From Larix kaempferi (Eukaryota; Streptophyta; Pinopsida; Pinales; Pinaceae): a stretch of DNA of 64,000 nucleotides. The DNA lies in assembly GCA_027924585.1 (NCBI GenBank), contig BSBM01000361.1, forward strand, positions 64,261,501-64,325,500. The letters are read 5' to 3'. Below, piece after piece: positions 23,348-35,666 of the stretch (its first letter is position 1; the number at the start of each line of letters is the position of its first letter). The position numbers and the translations under genes are program-made. Under the pieces are notes generated by a model, which saw only the letters and a list, made by a program, of their open reading frames with translations, was not told where the DNA came from and ran no database searches.

Positions 23348-23352
23348 CAACC
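23348..23352. repeat. target-site duplication CAACC, right copy (element A)
   Basis: It is identical to 5310-5314 and directly follows the GACAACA end of the 3' LTR. Confidence 0.9.
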
Positions 23353-26300
23353 CATCCATCTCTCTCTCAAATGTACAAGTGTGCCATACTAACTGAAAGT
23401 TCATCATCACTGTATAAGGAAGGTCTACACTAGATGATGTGATCCTGTGGTCCTCCTGACTGCTCCTGAGGTCAAGTGCTAGTGACTTCATCAAGGGGTA
23501 GCCAGTCCCTTAATGAAACAACTTAGCTCAACCATCTCGAAGACCTAGGAGAGGAGGTCATCACACATCATCATCTTGGTTAATTGAACAAGATCCACCT
23601 GATTAACTGACCATGTATGTACCTGTAGGAACTGCTTGGTCCTAGACCAAGAATTTGCCTGGTCTTAGACCAGAATGTCTCTGTCTCAACTTGCAGGATC
23701 TGTTTGATCCTCGTGACCAAGAAACTGTCTGCTCCTAGACCAGGATACCCTAGAGAGGGATAGGGGCCCTAGCGACATGTAAGGGACTTTGCCATGGCAT
23801 CAACTTGCTTGGTCCCAGACCAAGAACCCCAGGAGATTGTTGGGGTGCCTAGGGTACCTTCTAGGGACTTACTCTGCCTGGTTACTGACTAGGGTTCCAT
23901 CTTCCTAGAGAATGGGTCTCGCAGCTGCATTAAGTTTAACACTCTTCACTATCTCCACCTACCACAAGTTTTTACTCTTTACATACCTTATCAAATTCTT
24001 TACCTACCTCCTCTAACCACAATTTTGGACTCGATGACTTTGGTTCAAATCCAGAGAGGAGTAGGGTATGTGCACCTCTATAGACTTAGGCAATCATATT
24101 ACTGCATGGAGGGGGTCCCTTGCCCCACAAGCAAAGGGGTCTCACACATCAATTTGGTGTTTGGCTAGGTTGTGACCTTAAAATAAGATTATTATTATAT
24201 AATGAAATACGAGGTAAAAAAAATGTATTATGGCGACAATTTCTTTGTGTCATCATCATTAAGTGTTGATTGTCGAGTATTGTATGCTGGTCTGCCAATT
24301 ATCTATTGTTTGGTTAAGTTGGGTCAAATTTGACACATAATGGTTCCAATTGTTATTCTGATCATCCACCCCCTTGGTGAGAAATATGCTTCGTTGCTGA
24401 ACCTTGCTACAATTGTGGAAATTGTGTTTTCTTTTGTTGTGCAGTGTGTTACCCCTCATATAACATGAGGATTATTTCATTTTGAATACCCTGCCCAAGT
24501 AGGCTGTGTTTGAAGGATATTTGGTGTTGGAGCCAAGGTGTTGGTGCTTTGATGCATATTTGCTTGTGGATTGTCATCTTTTGTTAGCATCATCATATCA
24601 CTTTTTTGGATGCTTGCATCTTGCACACGAGGAGTTTGGTAGAGTGTTGGGTGCCTTCATGGGGTTTTGGCTCACAATGCACTCTTGATTAACCACTAGC
24701 ACATTCATGGAAGGAATACCAATCGACTAAGGGTCTTCTTAAGTAGCATGGGTTAATTTTTTGCTCCTTGATGTTTGCTTGGTGTGCTTACATGGTTTCC
24801 CTAGGCTTCATTGCATATTATTGCTTCATTTTGTTGATTGAGAGATCCTTGAGTTAGTGCTTGGTTTACTTCATATGGGGCATTCATATTGGTCTTTGTG
24901 CACCTTGATATTTGTGATGGTTTACTTGGATGGATGAGATGTCTTCTTGAAGAGCATTCCACATTGGCACAATATCCTAGGACACCCTCTCTCTTTGATG
25001 GTCTTTGGTGGTTGAGTTTGGTCAAGATATCATGCGTTGGCACAATTTTCTAGAGCGGTATAGCCCCAATTACTATTTTGAGCCTACATTGAATATGTTA
25101 AGGTGGTTGACTCCTTAAAATAGTGGAGCACTTCCTTTGTTATGGCATCATTGGCACATTTATTGAGGATGGTAAAACTACTTGTGCATGTGGTTTTGGG
25201 ATATATCATGCTTGTCTAGGAGAACATCTAGCCTTCATGCACATTCTCCTAGGGCTTACCTTTATGACATTATTGGGAACAATTTGTTGTTTTATTAGAG
25301 AGAGCACTCTACCTACTATTCATATTTTTAGTATATGGTTGGCTTTTCAAAATTATTATTTACACATTTATTGAAGATGATATAACAACCTTGCATATCT
25401 ATCTAGGGTACTCAACTTTTGGAGGAACATTTTACTATTATGGCCCTAGATCGAAAGGAGGTGATGATGGCTAGGCGAAATCTCCTAGGGTGTAATCTCC
25501 ACGGATTATTTTATATTGGCTTGGTCAATGAGGTCCATAGATACCTTATTACACATTTCTCAACGGTGCACCTCTTTTAAGGAATATTTTACATTATATT
25601 ATTGGTTAAAGTGCCTTCTTGGAGAGCGTCCTAGTTATGGGCGATTGACACTTCTTTTGTAGAGTGCTCCCCATTCTTTGACTTAGTATTTATTATTATT
25701 AGTATTCTATTGGAAGTGGTTTTCAAAGATGAATCTTGAATGGCATTTTGCACAAGGAGAATTCATGTAGCACCCCATTCATTGTGTTACATTATTTTAT
25801 TGTTTTGTGAGGGCCGTTTTGCCTCGAAGAGTCTTTTATGTAAAAAATTATTGTAATAAGCGGATTTAGCTTCCACTTAATAATATTTTATTATAAGTGA
25901 GATTGAGTTCAAATCTATAGAGGAATTTTTTTCTCCATGGTTGATGATGGTTGGATTTGGGGTTCCCTTGGAGCTTAGTTGAACATCTTGAAAGCAGTGC
26001 AACTTAGGATTTTCCTGTAAGGCATAATGTTTTTGACTTTATTTGCTGAATATGAATGCTGGATATTTCTTGTTATAATTGTGTTATGAAGGCCTAAATT
26101 TTGGGTAACATTCTTTCTTTAGAAGGGCTTAATTATGGGTTATATCTTTTTGAATGTTTTTGTGTTTATCACTAGCAATGTCAATGAGTATTTTCCTTCT
26201 TAATCAGAGTTGGCTGCAATTTACATTGTCTATGGATAAACACACCCTTATGCATGTTTTGAGGTCTTCCTTCATTAAGATTCCTTGAAGTATTTTTCTG

Positions 26301-28042
26301 CATTGGTGGAGAACAAGATATGATAGTTGTAGCTTATTTATCCCAGCTTCATTTTGTCCTTGTTTCGTAAGAAAACAACCTTCCTAGTCTCAGCCCACCC
26401 ATCAATCTAATTACAAAGTTAATTATACATTTTACTATGGAAATCTCCTTCATGTCAAAGGAGAGCTGACCTAAAGTGAGAGAGAGATAATGTGGTGATA
26501 GTGATAGGAGTAACCCCTCTTAGTTCCTCCAAGTAACACAACGTAAGAGTTCGGGTGGTAACACATGTACCGGTTAGCTTGATGTGGTAACACATGTACA
26601 TGTTAATACATCCAAAAGCTGCAGCTTGTTTCCATCATTAGCTAATGCTGGAGGGAGCTCCACCAGTAGAAAATTGCTAGTGATACCTTGCTTTCCCTTA
26701 GCAACCCATCTGGAATCTCCCATGTACTTGTCGTGCCTAAAGACTAGCTCTCATATTTGCACTAATTAAATTGTTAAGGTCGGATCACATCGAAGGTCTA
26801 ACTCATAGAGCTCTGCCCATTTTCCCTTACGTGCTCCCACTAATGGGATATGCCATTAATTCACATATAATCTTTGATGTGTCCGCTTGCAAAGTATGTT
26901 TTGTTATATTTAATACATGACAGGTGTGATAAGACAGGGAAGGTGGTTACGGGTGGTGTTTTTTGAATTTTGGTTTTATAAATGATTTTTATTTAATTTT
27001 AAATTCTAAAAATAAAAATTACTCCCATAGAGATTTATGTCCCATCAGAATAATCAGAAAATAAAATATTGATAGTCTTTCTAGATGTGTACCTTGATAT
27101 AAAGATGTATGTTGCTGGTAGGTTAAGATGGGTTTTAGGAACAATGGTTTCGGAGGTGCAGGTTTTACCCTTTTTCCTATACATATCAAATGTGTAATAT
27201 TTATTACTCTTTTATTATTATATCAAGAAGGAAGAGCGCACGAAAATTTGTGTGATAAGCATTGGAGGAGTGGGATAGTTGACTGTACAAATTTGGGATC
27301 ATAATTTTCTTGAGAAGCAGTTTCTGAACCTTAATACCTTAATATTGCATTTCATGCTGCATTCTCATGGCAGTTGTCTAGTATGTTTCTATGATGGCAA
27401 AGGATACCAATAATGTACCCACCTATTCGACCAGTTACTCTATTTAGTTGATATGCATTTTAAATAAAATGTAAGGATAATTTATCATGGTTTATAGATT
27501 GTATGTTTAAACTTAATATTTGACTACCTGACATCATAATTTGGTTACTTTTGTTAGGATTGTTGTGGTCCATATGGTGCAGACACTAAAAGGTGACTTG
27601 CAATGTGTTGGTTGGCCGACTCTGAAGTGTATAGGTAACTTACTATGTGCATTTCATTTGTGTTTTTTGGAAATTTAAGGTAGTAAGCCAAGGTGAATTT
27701 TTTATGGCGTGGCTCTTTTACTAGGATGTACATGTCATTGCTATTGGGTCCTCTTATGTGCATGTTGGTTACTTAATGGAGTTGGACCTGTAGATACAAG
27801 TTGGAAAGGTTGCAAATTAAGCAAGAGGGTTGCATTTCATATCTTGCTGGGTTTTTGTGTTTATAGCCTCTATTTTATTGATGAATTCGGCGCCATTTTT
27901 CCACATTTAAATGTGTTTCTCTTCACATATTTTTTCTAATATTCCATGATTTCCAGATGTGTTTTCTGGTCACCGGGATTAGTTTCAGGCTGGGTATTCC
28001 GAGTTATAATTTAAATGTTCTGCTGTATGATTTTTATATCAG
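23353..28042. other. intergenic DNA, no supported gene
   Basis: Open frames are short and of random composition. Two things stand out: the palindrome cluster at 23635-23824, and a segment at 26440-26600 (GGAGAGCTGACCTAAAGTGAGAGAG, then GGTGGTAACACATGTACCGG-like text) that resembles 63640-63790. The second pair are probably parts of one unassigned LTR family. Confidence 0.5.
23635..23824. repeat. cluster of four short palindromes of the type TTGGTCC(T)AGACCAA
   Basis: CTTGGTCCTAGACCAAG (23635-23651) and CTTGGTCCCAGACCAAG (23808-23824) are 7-bp inverted arms around three bases. CTGGTCTTAGACCAG (23659-23673) is a 6-bp-arm variant, and CTGCTCCTAGACCAG (23729-23743) is a decayed one. All lie within 190 bases with unrelated spacers. 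Confidence 0.8.
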
Positions 28043-28140
28043 ATGAACATGACTTTATTGACACCTTTGGAAGCATCAACTATCAGGAGGTCTTCCAACG
28101 CTTGTTTGATAGTGTACTAGAAGCAAGAACCATCAATTAT
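28043..28140 (+). other. possible isolated exon (98 nt), gene unknown
   Basis: A clean frame reads EHDFIDTFGSINYQEVF and on to LEARTINY. It is bounded by TTTTTATATCAG on the left and GTAATG on the right, i.e. an AG acceptor and GT donor at the exact edges. No neighbouring exon was recognised and the protein family is unknown. It may be a gene scrap or chance; a partly similar start (ACAGATGAACACGACTTTATTA) recurs at about 28425. Confidence 0.3.
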
Positions 28141-29153
28141 GTAATGTGAACTTCATGGTGACTAATACTATCCAATCTTTATTTGTTTCATAGTTGCATA
28201 AACAGTAAATCCTTACATGGAAAATTTGCAGATTGATTCTGTTACAAAACTGAACCTGCAAATTTATATTGACCACTAAACTGGGTGAATATTATTGCAA
28301 AATCCTCTAAAATATGGTGAAAAGCACTTTCAAAAAATTCATACTACTACTTTTATACATATGGCTAGATCATGTGATAAAAGTTCCATAAATTTTTCTG
28401 TAAGTACCAAAACTTCTAATTTTGTACAGATGAACACGACTTTATTAATTTTGACTTTATATCTTTTGTTTCAAGTTTACAACATTTTTCTTGGTCCAGT
28501 TTCAATCTTCCCATTACTATGCTAAGTCTCTTAAATTGATATATTTTCTAAGGAAATTGCCTCCTTTTATATTTTGTCGATACAATAGGAAGCTTCTCAT
28601 TGACGTTTGGAAAATTATTATATCAAATGAACCCTAAATGTTTCACCAATGAAACTCTTGATTTTTTTTTGCCAATATGACTATTGAGCCAAATCTTAGA
28701 ATATTTTTCCACGCACGTGAAATGTCCTAGCTAATTTGTCATCAAGCTTTGGCGTGTTTGAACTTGATTTCAAAGTTCGCCAATTCTTTGATGCAATCAT
28801 ACTTTTAAATGTAATACTTTATTCAGATTTCCATTTCAAAACATCAAATCAAGAATTAGTTTTAAATACATATTTAGCTTATTGTTTCGCCATTGCATCA
28901 ACTTTGTTTTCAATTCTTCAAGCACTGGTGACCTTAGTGAAAGTTCTATAGTTTTGATAATCAATTTGGTGCTTATATTCTTCTTCATTTTTTCTATGCA
29001 TTATGCTATTTTCAAAATTATGATACGTTGATAAATTTGCAAAAAAATAAATAAACAAGATTCTCTTTTTTAGATTAGTTGTTTACAGTTCTATTTGTAA
29101 AATAGTAAAATGATCCCGTCTCTATTTTCATAAATGATTTGAAGTAAAAAACT
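28141..29153. other. AT-rich spacer, no gene seen
   Basis: No frame longer than about 76 codons and no recognisable motif. Composition is AT-rich with A/T runs. Confidence 0.5.
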
Positions 29154-30044
29154 ATGAATATTCCCCAAAGGAGACCTATTACTAGAACTCCTAAGCCTTC
29201 TCACAAAGCAAAGAGAAAAACTTTTGAGATTACAAAAGTATCAGACAATGATCTGAAGAAATGGCAGAGGTTTATGTCCCTATTATTCAACTTGTTAAAC
29301 TTGATATTGAACCTATCAAACCATAATTTAAAGACATTGATGCATCCATAAGTCCTCAAATTAGTTTTCCTTCTCGGGGAGAATTTTTTAGGAGATTTAA
29401 AGAGGGAGAATATCATGAAATTTTTCCTCCCAATGATCCATCCATGAGGAACATTGATGACCATGTTTTTCCTAATACTAGAAAGTCTTATTTACATATT
29501 GTTGCTGCCCGGACCCCTATTTTTTCTTGTTCAGATGTTCTTGAGTGGATTATACAACATGCTAATCCTAAAAGCAAGTTTGTTCTTAATGATGAAGGGA
29601 ATTGCATTGCATCATTTCATCCTTCAAAACTTGAAAAGTATTGATAAGCTTTACTAGGCTAATGTGCATTTAACTAATGAATGGGTAGAGAAATTTTACA
29701 AAAGGCATGATGTTGAGAGAATTCTTGTTGGATGGTGTATTGAGGGTAAAATATTCATGTCAAAGAATGATGGTTTATACTTGATCATAAATTTGGGAGA
29801 CTCTTATGTTGATGCAATGGAAATTATACGTAGGTTGTATGGGCTACATGATTACATCCACTTCAAAGATGCCTGTGTGCCAATTTTTCGTGCCATCATT
29901 ACATTAGGACCAATGTTTAATTGGGCTAGTGTATTATCTTTTGCTCTCCAAAGATCCATTGAGAATGCACAAAAGAAAGACATTGAAATATTTCCATCTT
30001 TTTATATGTCATCTTACCTCTCTGTCAAAGAATTTTCCCTTTAA
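29154..30044 (+). pseudogene. decayed retroelement-type ORF, about 300 codons, family unknown
   Basis: One protein can be followed through several breaks. It starts MNIPQRRPITRTPKPS (29154) and shifts frame near 29270. It passes through SFPSRGEFFRRFKEGEY, DHVFPNTRKSYLHIVAA and FVLNDEGNCIASFHPSKLEK, meets TGA-TAA at 29642-29647, then continues with NEWVEKFYKRHDVERILVGW and IIRRLYGLHDYIHFKDACVP to 30044. No RT, protease or integrase motif is present. The basic N-terminus and repeat-rich setting suggest an accessory or gag-like ORF of a dead element, but the family is not recognised. Confidence 0.5.
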
Positions 30045-31617
30045 AAATAAATTATTCTTCTTATTGTCTTTATCTTTTAACCTAGAAGGCAGGGACTAAA
30101 ATGCACACAGCTCTTGTTTTTTATATATATTAGGATCATAAAGATTAGTACTAGATTTAAGGTTATGTAATGTTTCATTTATTCCTCCATGCTATTTGAG
30201 GGAAAGTGACTCTTCTCTAACATATATCCATTTCTAGAATGCACTCTCTTTTATACATCATTGAAAACACAAATATTGATCACTCCAAATACATAAATGT
30301 TTATATTTAATAAAAACCACATAAAGGTAAACCCTAACGCAACATGTAAAAGAATTCAAAATAATTATAATCGTTATTTTAGTAACAAAATATTTTACAC
30401 CTAAATATTTAATAAAAATTCTAATCCTTCCAATTATATAATTATATTTTAAAATGAATCATAAAACTTTAAAGATGATTTTATAACAAAATATTCATAA
30501 CGAGAAGATCAAATTGTACAAACTCACCTTTTTATCCTATCCATTTCATCCTAGTTGGATGTTGAGAATCTCGCTGACAGTTTTGCGCTAGATGTTTCCA
30601 CTTCAAATTCTAAATGGCCAATAACGATCAAGCTCACATCAAAGGTAAACAAGCACGAAAAAGACAAAAATATTAAAACAGGATATTTAGCACAACCAAA
30701 GTCTTCAAATACCTTTCTTCAAATCATTTTTATATAATTTAACATTTATAATATCATTTAAAAATATGAATCAACTAAATATGTGAAATTTCAAAGTTAT
30801 TTTTTCACTATTATTTCTCTAAAATATTTGAAAAGAATATCGTGAAATAATATTAAAAAAATTATATAGATTAATTTTTTAAATTTATTTGAAGACTATT
30901 AAATATTATATATATTAATTTTTTAAATTTATTTGGAGTAGATTTAAAATTATTTTTGATTAACTTTGTATTTTTATCAAGAAATATGTTAAAAATTTAA
31001 AATTTAGAAAGGTCCAAGATTTAAAGATATATAAAAAGTTTGAAAGTCTATTCTCTTAAGGATCATCACTGAATTAAATGTTATCTAAAACAACTTACAA
31101 AAATTAAAAAAAAAACAAAATTTTTATAAAACATAAAAATAATAAAACTTTTGAATAGTATATTTAGATTTAATTTTAAGTTTTACAAATTAGTATAAAT
31201 TAAATTTAGCTTATGCAATTTTATTGTAAATCTAAAAGGAATCAAATTTAATGTAGTGTTAATTGTTTTTATCTTAAATTTATTATATATCCATAAAACT
31301 TTACACTTAAAAAAAATCTGATTTACATTTAAAAGAAATTTGATTTCTATAGGTGTTTGGTAAATCTGGATTTAAGTTGAATCCATATTAATAAATAGCA
31401 CCAGTGATGAATGTTATTACTAACTGGACAACTAAATTATCATCATCGTAAAAAAGACATCACAATCTTGATAAACGGATAGATTTATACATTTGAACCC
31501 AATGGTTTTTTTTTTAATATTTAGATAATGAATTTTTTGGTTTAATATTTGGATTTATACATTTGGACTAAATTTTAAAATAGGAGTTTGTATACGTATT
31601 AACTTACTGATTTTAAG
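30045..31617. other. strongly AT-rich block, no gene
   Basis: About 1.5 kb with many A and T runs and phrases such as TTTTTTAAATTTATTTG (repeated near 30875 and 30922). No coding signal. It could act as a matrix-attachment-like region, but nothing here shows that. Confidence 0.6.
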
Positions 31618-31999
31618 ATGCAATATATATATAAACGAGGGACGTGCCCATTTCATAGCTTTGGCGTCAAAAGCGAGAAGATCAGACCGCGGAACAATGC
31701 AGACGGTTATCAATCTTACAATTGTGCAAGGGAATTATCACTCTTATTCGCATCCATCGCTCGATCCACCGGGCGTTCTATGGGCGAAGGTACTTGTTCT
31801 CTCTTCCCCACGTTTTCCAGCAAGCTTTCATACAGTTGAAAACGCTCTTTCTTCATTCACATCCTCTTTGAGCAGAGTCCGATTTCGAATCCCGGAGCAT
31901 TCGCAGCAAAGAATTCTCCATTTCTGAAAGGCCATGCTCCTCGTCTTCTCGTGCTAGGAAACACACTACATCGATCCCGCCAAACAAGAGGAAAACAGG
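31618..31999 (+). other. gene-start-like segment: TATA box and GC-richer exon, gene unknown
   Basis: A TATATATATAAAC box (31622-31634) is followed by about 350 bases richer in GC than the flanks. This block contains an ATG at 31697 and ends at a good donor (CAGG then GTATGT at 32000). From that ATG a 76-codon frame ends in a stop at 31925. A second frame (FESRSIRSKEFSISERP, then SSRARKHTTSIPPNKRKTG) stays open from about 31871 across the donor. The frames do not join, so this may be the decayed first exon of a gene or a promoter fragment. The product is not recognised. Confidence 0.3.
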
Positions 32000-33003
32000 G
32001 TATGTCTTAGTTATTCATTTCTGATTACAAGCTGATTGAGTTATATTTTCAGCTGTTCTAGAAGCCCTGAAATTTTCCATGAAATTATTGAGATAATAAA
32101 TTTTCATTGTTGATTAAATTTGATGATGTTATTTTATTATGTCTAGTGCCCCGTTGTATACGGTCAATAAACAGGTATGCCAATCTAATGAGGGATATGG
32201 AACATGATCGAATTTTATCAGAATTTAAAAAATAAATATTTCTCATCCATTATAATTCAAGTTTGTAGAAAAATTAAAATGTTTAGTGTTTCACAATTCC
32301 AACACAGAAATTGAGAATCACCGGGGTAAATTTCTGTTGCTGGAGCACTCAGTATTGTTAAGTACCATTCCGCCATCTTTGATTTGGCACTGGCAAAGCT
32401 AAGGGCTCAACTGAGACTCCATACTTATTCGCATTCTCACTGTGGCACTCAACAATTTTCGATCATCATGGTCTATCCGTTTATGTTTTTGCTCGTAGTG
32501 ATTATGGTGATCCAAGACACTCTTTGAAAGGACCCAACAAAGAAGATTTGGGGCACTCTTTAAATCACCTTCCCCAAAAGATCCAAGAAGACTTAGCCAC
32601 TTTCCAAATCACACTCCCCAAGATGATCCAACAAAACTGTTTGAAGAAGGGATTGGAGTTTGGGGGAATGGGGAAGTCATAAATCTGCCCCTAACTTCCC
32701 TGAAGGAAGAGAGGACAGCCCCAATTCGTATGGTTGTGAGCTTAAAGAGAAGTTTGGGTCGACAACAACCGACACTAACTTGACTCTCCCTGCTAAGAAA
32801 GATTGAGAAATAATGGAACTATAAAATCATTAGGTTACTTTTGCCTTTGAAAACCATTGAAAATTTTATAATTTTTGAAGTTTATTCAATGTTGGTTAAT
32901 TAACTAGAACCCCCACATCGTTTAGCATTCTTGATAAGCAAGCTAGAAATTTGGAAAAGAAAATGCTTAAAAGCTCAAATAGTTGTTTTGTCACTGTTCA
33001 GAC
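32000..33003. other. intergenic or intronic DNA, no gene seen
   Basis: Short frames only. Around 32510-32660 phrases such as ATCCAA.AA and CTTCCCCAAAAGATCC recur loosely. Confidence 0.45.
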
Positions 33004-33200
33004 AACCAAGTTGAATAAAATATGCCTTATTACAGTAAAGAATATGATTTTTTTTGTGGCTACATCCCAGGTTGAAGCAAGTTATACCATCCAAGGGTTC
33101 AAACCAAGTTGAATAAAGCTATGCCCTATTACACTAAAGAATAGGATTTGTCTAGTGGCTACATCTCAAGTTGAAGCAAGTTATAGCATGAAAGGGTTTA
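33004..33200 (+). repeat. tandem duplication, 2 x about 98 bp, of a copia RNase H-like scrap
   Basis: 33004-33101 and 33102-33200 align along their length (AACCAAGTTGAATAAA start, AAGGGTT near the end). In one frame both read VATSQVEASY, close to the copia RNase H motif around its catalytic Glu (ALSSAEAEYM in copia-2). This is a tiny decayed copia fragment that was duplicated in tandem. Confidence 0.65.
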
Positions 33201-33871
33201 CTAGGTCAATTCCTATTGGAGTCTTGTAGGCCCCGTTGGAGATATGTTGGCTAATCTTGACTTGTGCCATAACTCATTAATGGGCACCTTTGTGGTCCGA
33301 GTGTGCTACATTGATAGACCTTTTGTGGTTGGCTTGTGAGTAAACATGGTGTTAGTTAGGGTTCACACTAATATGCCTTAACTCATATCTATTTTTTTCA
33401 CTTGGAAAATACAGATTCCTGTTATTCACAAAGAATCAAGGAATCCTCGGTTACATATCCGTTACATAACATGTCACACAGTGAGATTTGAACCTGGGTG
33501 GGGAGTATAACAACATTCCTCCCAACCACCTGATCTACACTCAATTGACAATTATATATATATATTTTTTGGTGTGGTTGCTGGGATACTTGAAGCTAAT
33601 CCTCATTTGTGATCAAGCAAATGGGGAGAACTATAAGATATTATCTTTTGGGTACTTATTGTACCCACAGAAAAGAAATCTTGTGTTATGGGTTTTTCTT
33701 GATAATTTGTTGATTATTCTTGGTTGGGTTATATAATGATAATCACACATCAATGGTTACACCACCGATGCTAATATGGTATCAGAAACTTGGCAAAGCT
33801 TATCAGTCATGACGAGAATATCTTTATACATGAATCTCAGATTGCTGCACAACTTCCTCTGTTCAAAAGAA

Positions 33872-34410
33872 ATTTCTGGGAGCTTTCCGAAGTGGGGTCA
33901 TATTGATTGATGGAGATATGGTCTATGAAATTTGACCTTCTGAAATTGCCCATTTTGTTGAAGAAAAACCGTGATTTGTCTTGTGACAAGAATATTTGCA
34001 CTGTTAGATGTCCGATTTAGTTCATTCCCATGCCATTTGAAAGAACATTTCAAGACCTTTCCAAAAATGGGTCACAATAAAGGTTCTTAGTGCTATTGAG
34101 GGAGATATGATCTCTGAAAGTTGATCTTTTGAAAGTGCCCATTTTGTCGATGTTAAATGATGATATATCTTGTAGCAAGTATATCTCTCTACACAAGTGT
34201 CTGATTGAGTTTTCTCTCGTTCCATTTGACAGAAAATTTCAAGAGCTTTCCAAAAAGAAGTCGACATAAAGATTTTGAGCAGTAGGGAGGGAGATAAGAT
34301 CTTTGAAAGTTAACCTTCTAGAATTGCCCATTTCACTGACATAAAATAATAAATTGCATTGTAGACAACTTTAATCCCTGCTCAGAGGTCTGATTTTTGT
34401 GCATCAAAAG
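33872..34410. repeat. degenerate tandem repeat, 3 units of about 175-190 bp
   Basis: Units start at 33872, 34047 and 34236 with ATTTC(A/T)(A/G)GAGCTTTCC-like text. Each then has GGAGATA(T/A)G(A/G)TC, a TTGACCTTCTGAAA-like block and TGCCCATTT. By eye similarity is moderate, so the array is old. No frame is open across a unit. It looks like a short satellite remnant. Confidence 0.75.
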
Positions 34411-34987
34411 GGAATTGAAAGAGCACTTAGTGATGCATCTTCATCTAATATTTCAGATTATTTGGAGTTGAGTATGCCATTTTTTTAATAACAAAGTGAA
34501 ATTTTATAATGTGACTATAGAAGGGTTATTTGTGTCTATAAAACTGACTTTTTTTCAAAAGAAAAGTGAATCCTTCTTTGTTGGGATTTTACTTTTATTT
34601 TATTTGTTTTTATTAATTATTTTTTATTTTTCTTAAAGAGGGAAATAGATTTTCCTAAGATCCTTTTGAGGTGTTAAAGTTATGGGTTTAATCTTTTCTT
34701 GAGCCCATGAGCTGACTTTTTCTTTTTGGTATAGAAGCAGTTATAATTTTGCATTAGAAAATTACTGTAGCTACACTGGTCAGCATAATATAACAAAAAA
34801 TAGGGACTGTCCCACTATCTGAATTTCAGAGATTGTCCAAAAAACTTGAAACTTGAATACCAAAATTGCGTTTCTATCCTTCACAGAGGATTCCCAGTAA
34901 TTACTTGTATATAGCCTATAGAAAACACCTAGAGCTAGACAAACTTTGCAATACTTAAAACCTGAAATTAGTGGAAAACATACATAC

Positions 34988-35143
34988 TGTGAGCTTCCTC
35001 TTGCTCCACTGGAGAGGGCTGAAATTCCTGAATAGTCGCAATGATATCCACATCCATAGGCATTTGATGAACATAATCTTCCTCCTTGTTTTCCAAGGGC
35101 ATTGAGCCAACAGACATTCTGAGTCCTGACATTGAACCCCTTG
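34988..35143 (-). other. possible isolated exon (156 nt), minus strand, gene unknown
   Basis: The minus strand is open over exactly 156 bases between a TTTCCAG acceptor and a GTATGTATG donor. It encodes RGSMSGLRMSVGSMP, then KEEDYVHQMPMDVDIIA and QEFQPSPVEQEEAHS. The edges and acidic, non-repetitive composition look like a real exon, but no flanking exons were found and the protein is not recognised. Confidence 0.35.
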
Positions 35144-35159
35144 CTGGAAATGTGATAAA

Positions 35160-35647
35160 AATCCTGTGGAGTATTTTGATTTATTTACTCCATCCTAGGA
35201 TAGATCTAGGGTTTTGGTAGATCTATTGTTATTTTATTGTAAAGGAAGTTAGACCTCATCTCTATATAAGAGAGCCTCTTCCTCATTTGTAATCAAGTTT
35301 GGATTGGGGGAGAAATCCCACTAGACTTAATGAAATATCTCTTGGCTCTTATGGATGGTTATTGCTAGTGCTCCATAAAAGGTCTTTCATATTTTCATGC
35401 TTGGTTGGTTGATGGATCTATAAATTGTCAATGGCATTGAGGTAATAAATAATAGGCTCTTTATGATTTATGTGGTTGTTATCAGTTGGGAGTGTAATTT
35501 AGGTGCACATTTTCTTGTCTAGGTTGTGTTTTCCAATGCCTTCCATGATAGCTTTCCTCCTTAATTCCATTTGAAATTTTCTTCCCTAGAAGTTTCCCTT
35601 TTTGTGATCTCTTAAATCAGCCCAACCATTATAGAGAAGCTAGGTTT
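35160..35647 (+). other. LTR-like promoter segment upstream of the acidic ORF
   Basis: CTATATAAGAGAGCCTC (35263-35279) followed by CTCATTTGTAATCAAG matches the style of 51110-51145 and 63800-63830 (TATA box, then GCCTCATTTGTA). This looks like the promoter/R region of an unassigned LTR family. Its ends were not found. Confidence 0.35.
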
Positions 35648-35666
35648 GTGCACTACAAACCTAGCT
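35638..35666. repeat. perfect 12-bp inverted repeat (hairpin)
   Basis: AGCTAGGTTTGT (35638-35649) and ACAAACCTAGCT (35655-35666) are exact inverted copies around a 5-base loop. It sits at the start of the acidic open frame. Confidence 0.9.

Noticed and set aside
23635-23824. CRISPR array
   Set aside because: The repeats are only 15-17 bp, vary, have irregular spacing, and the DNA is plant nuclear.
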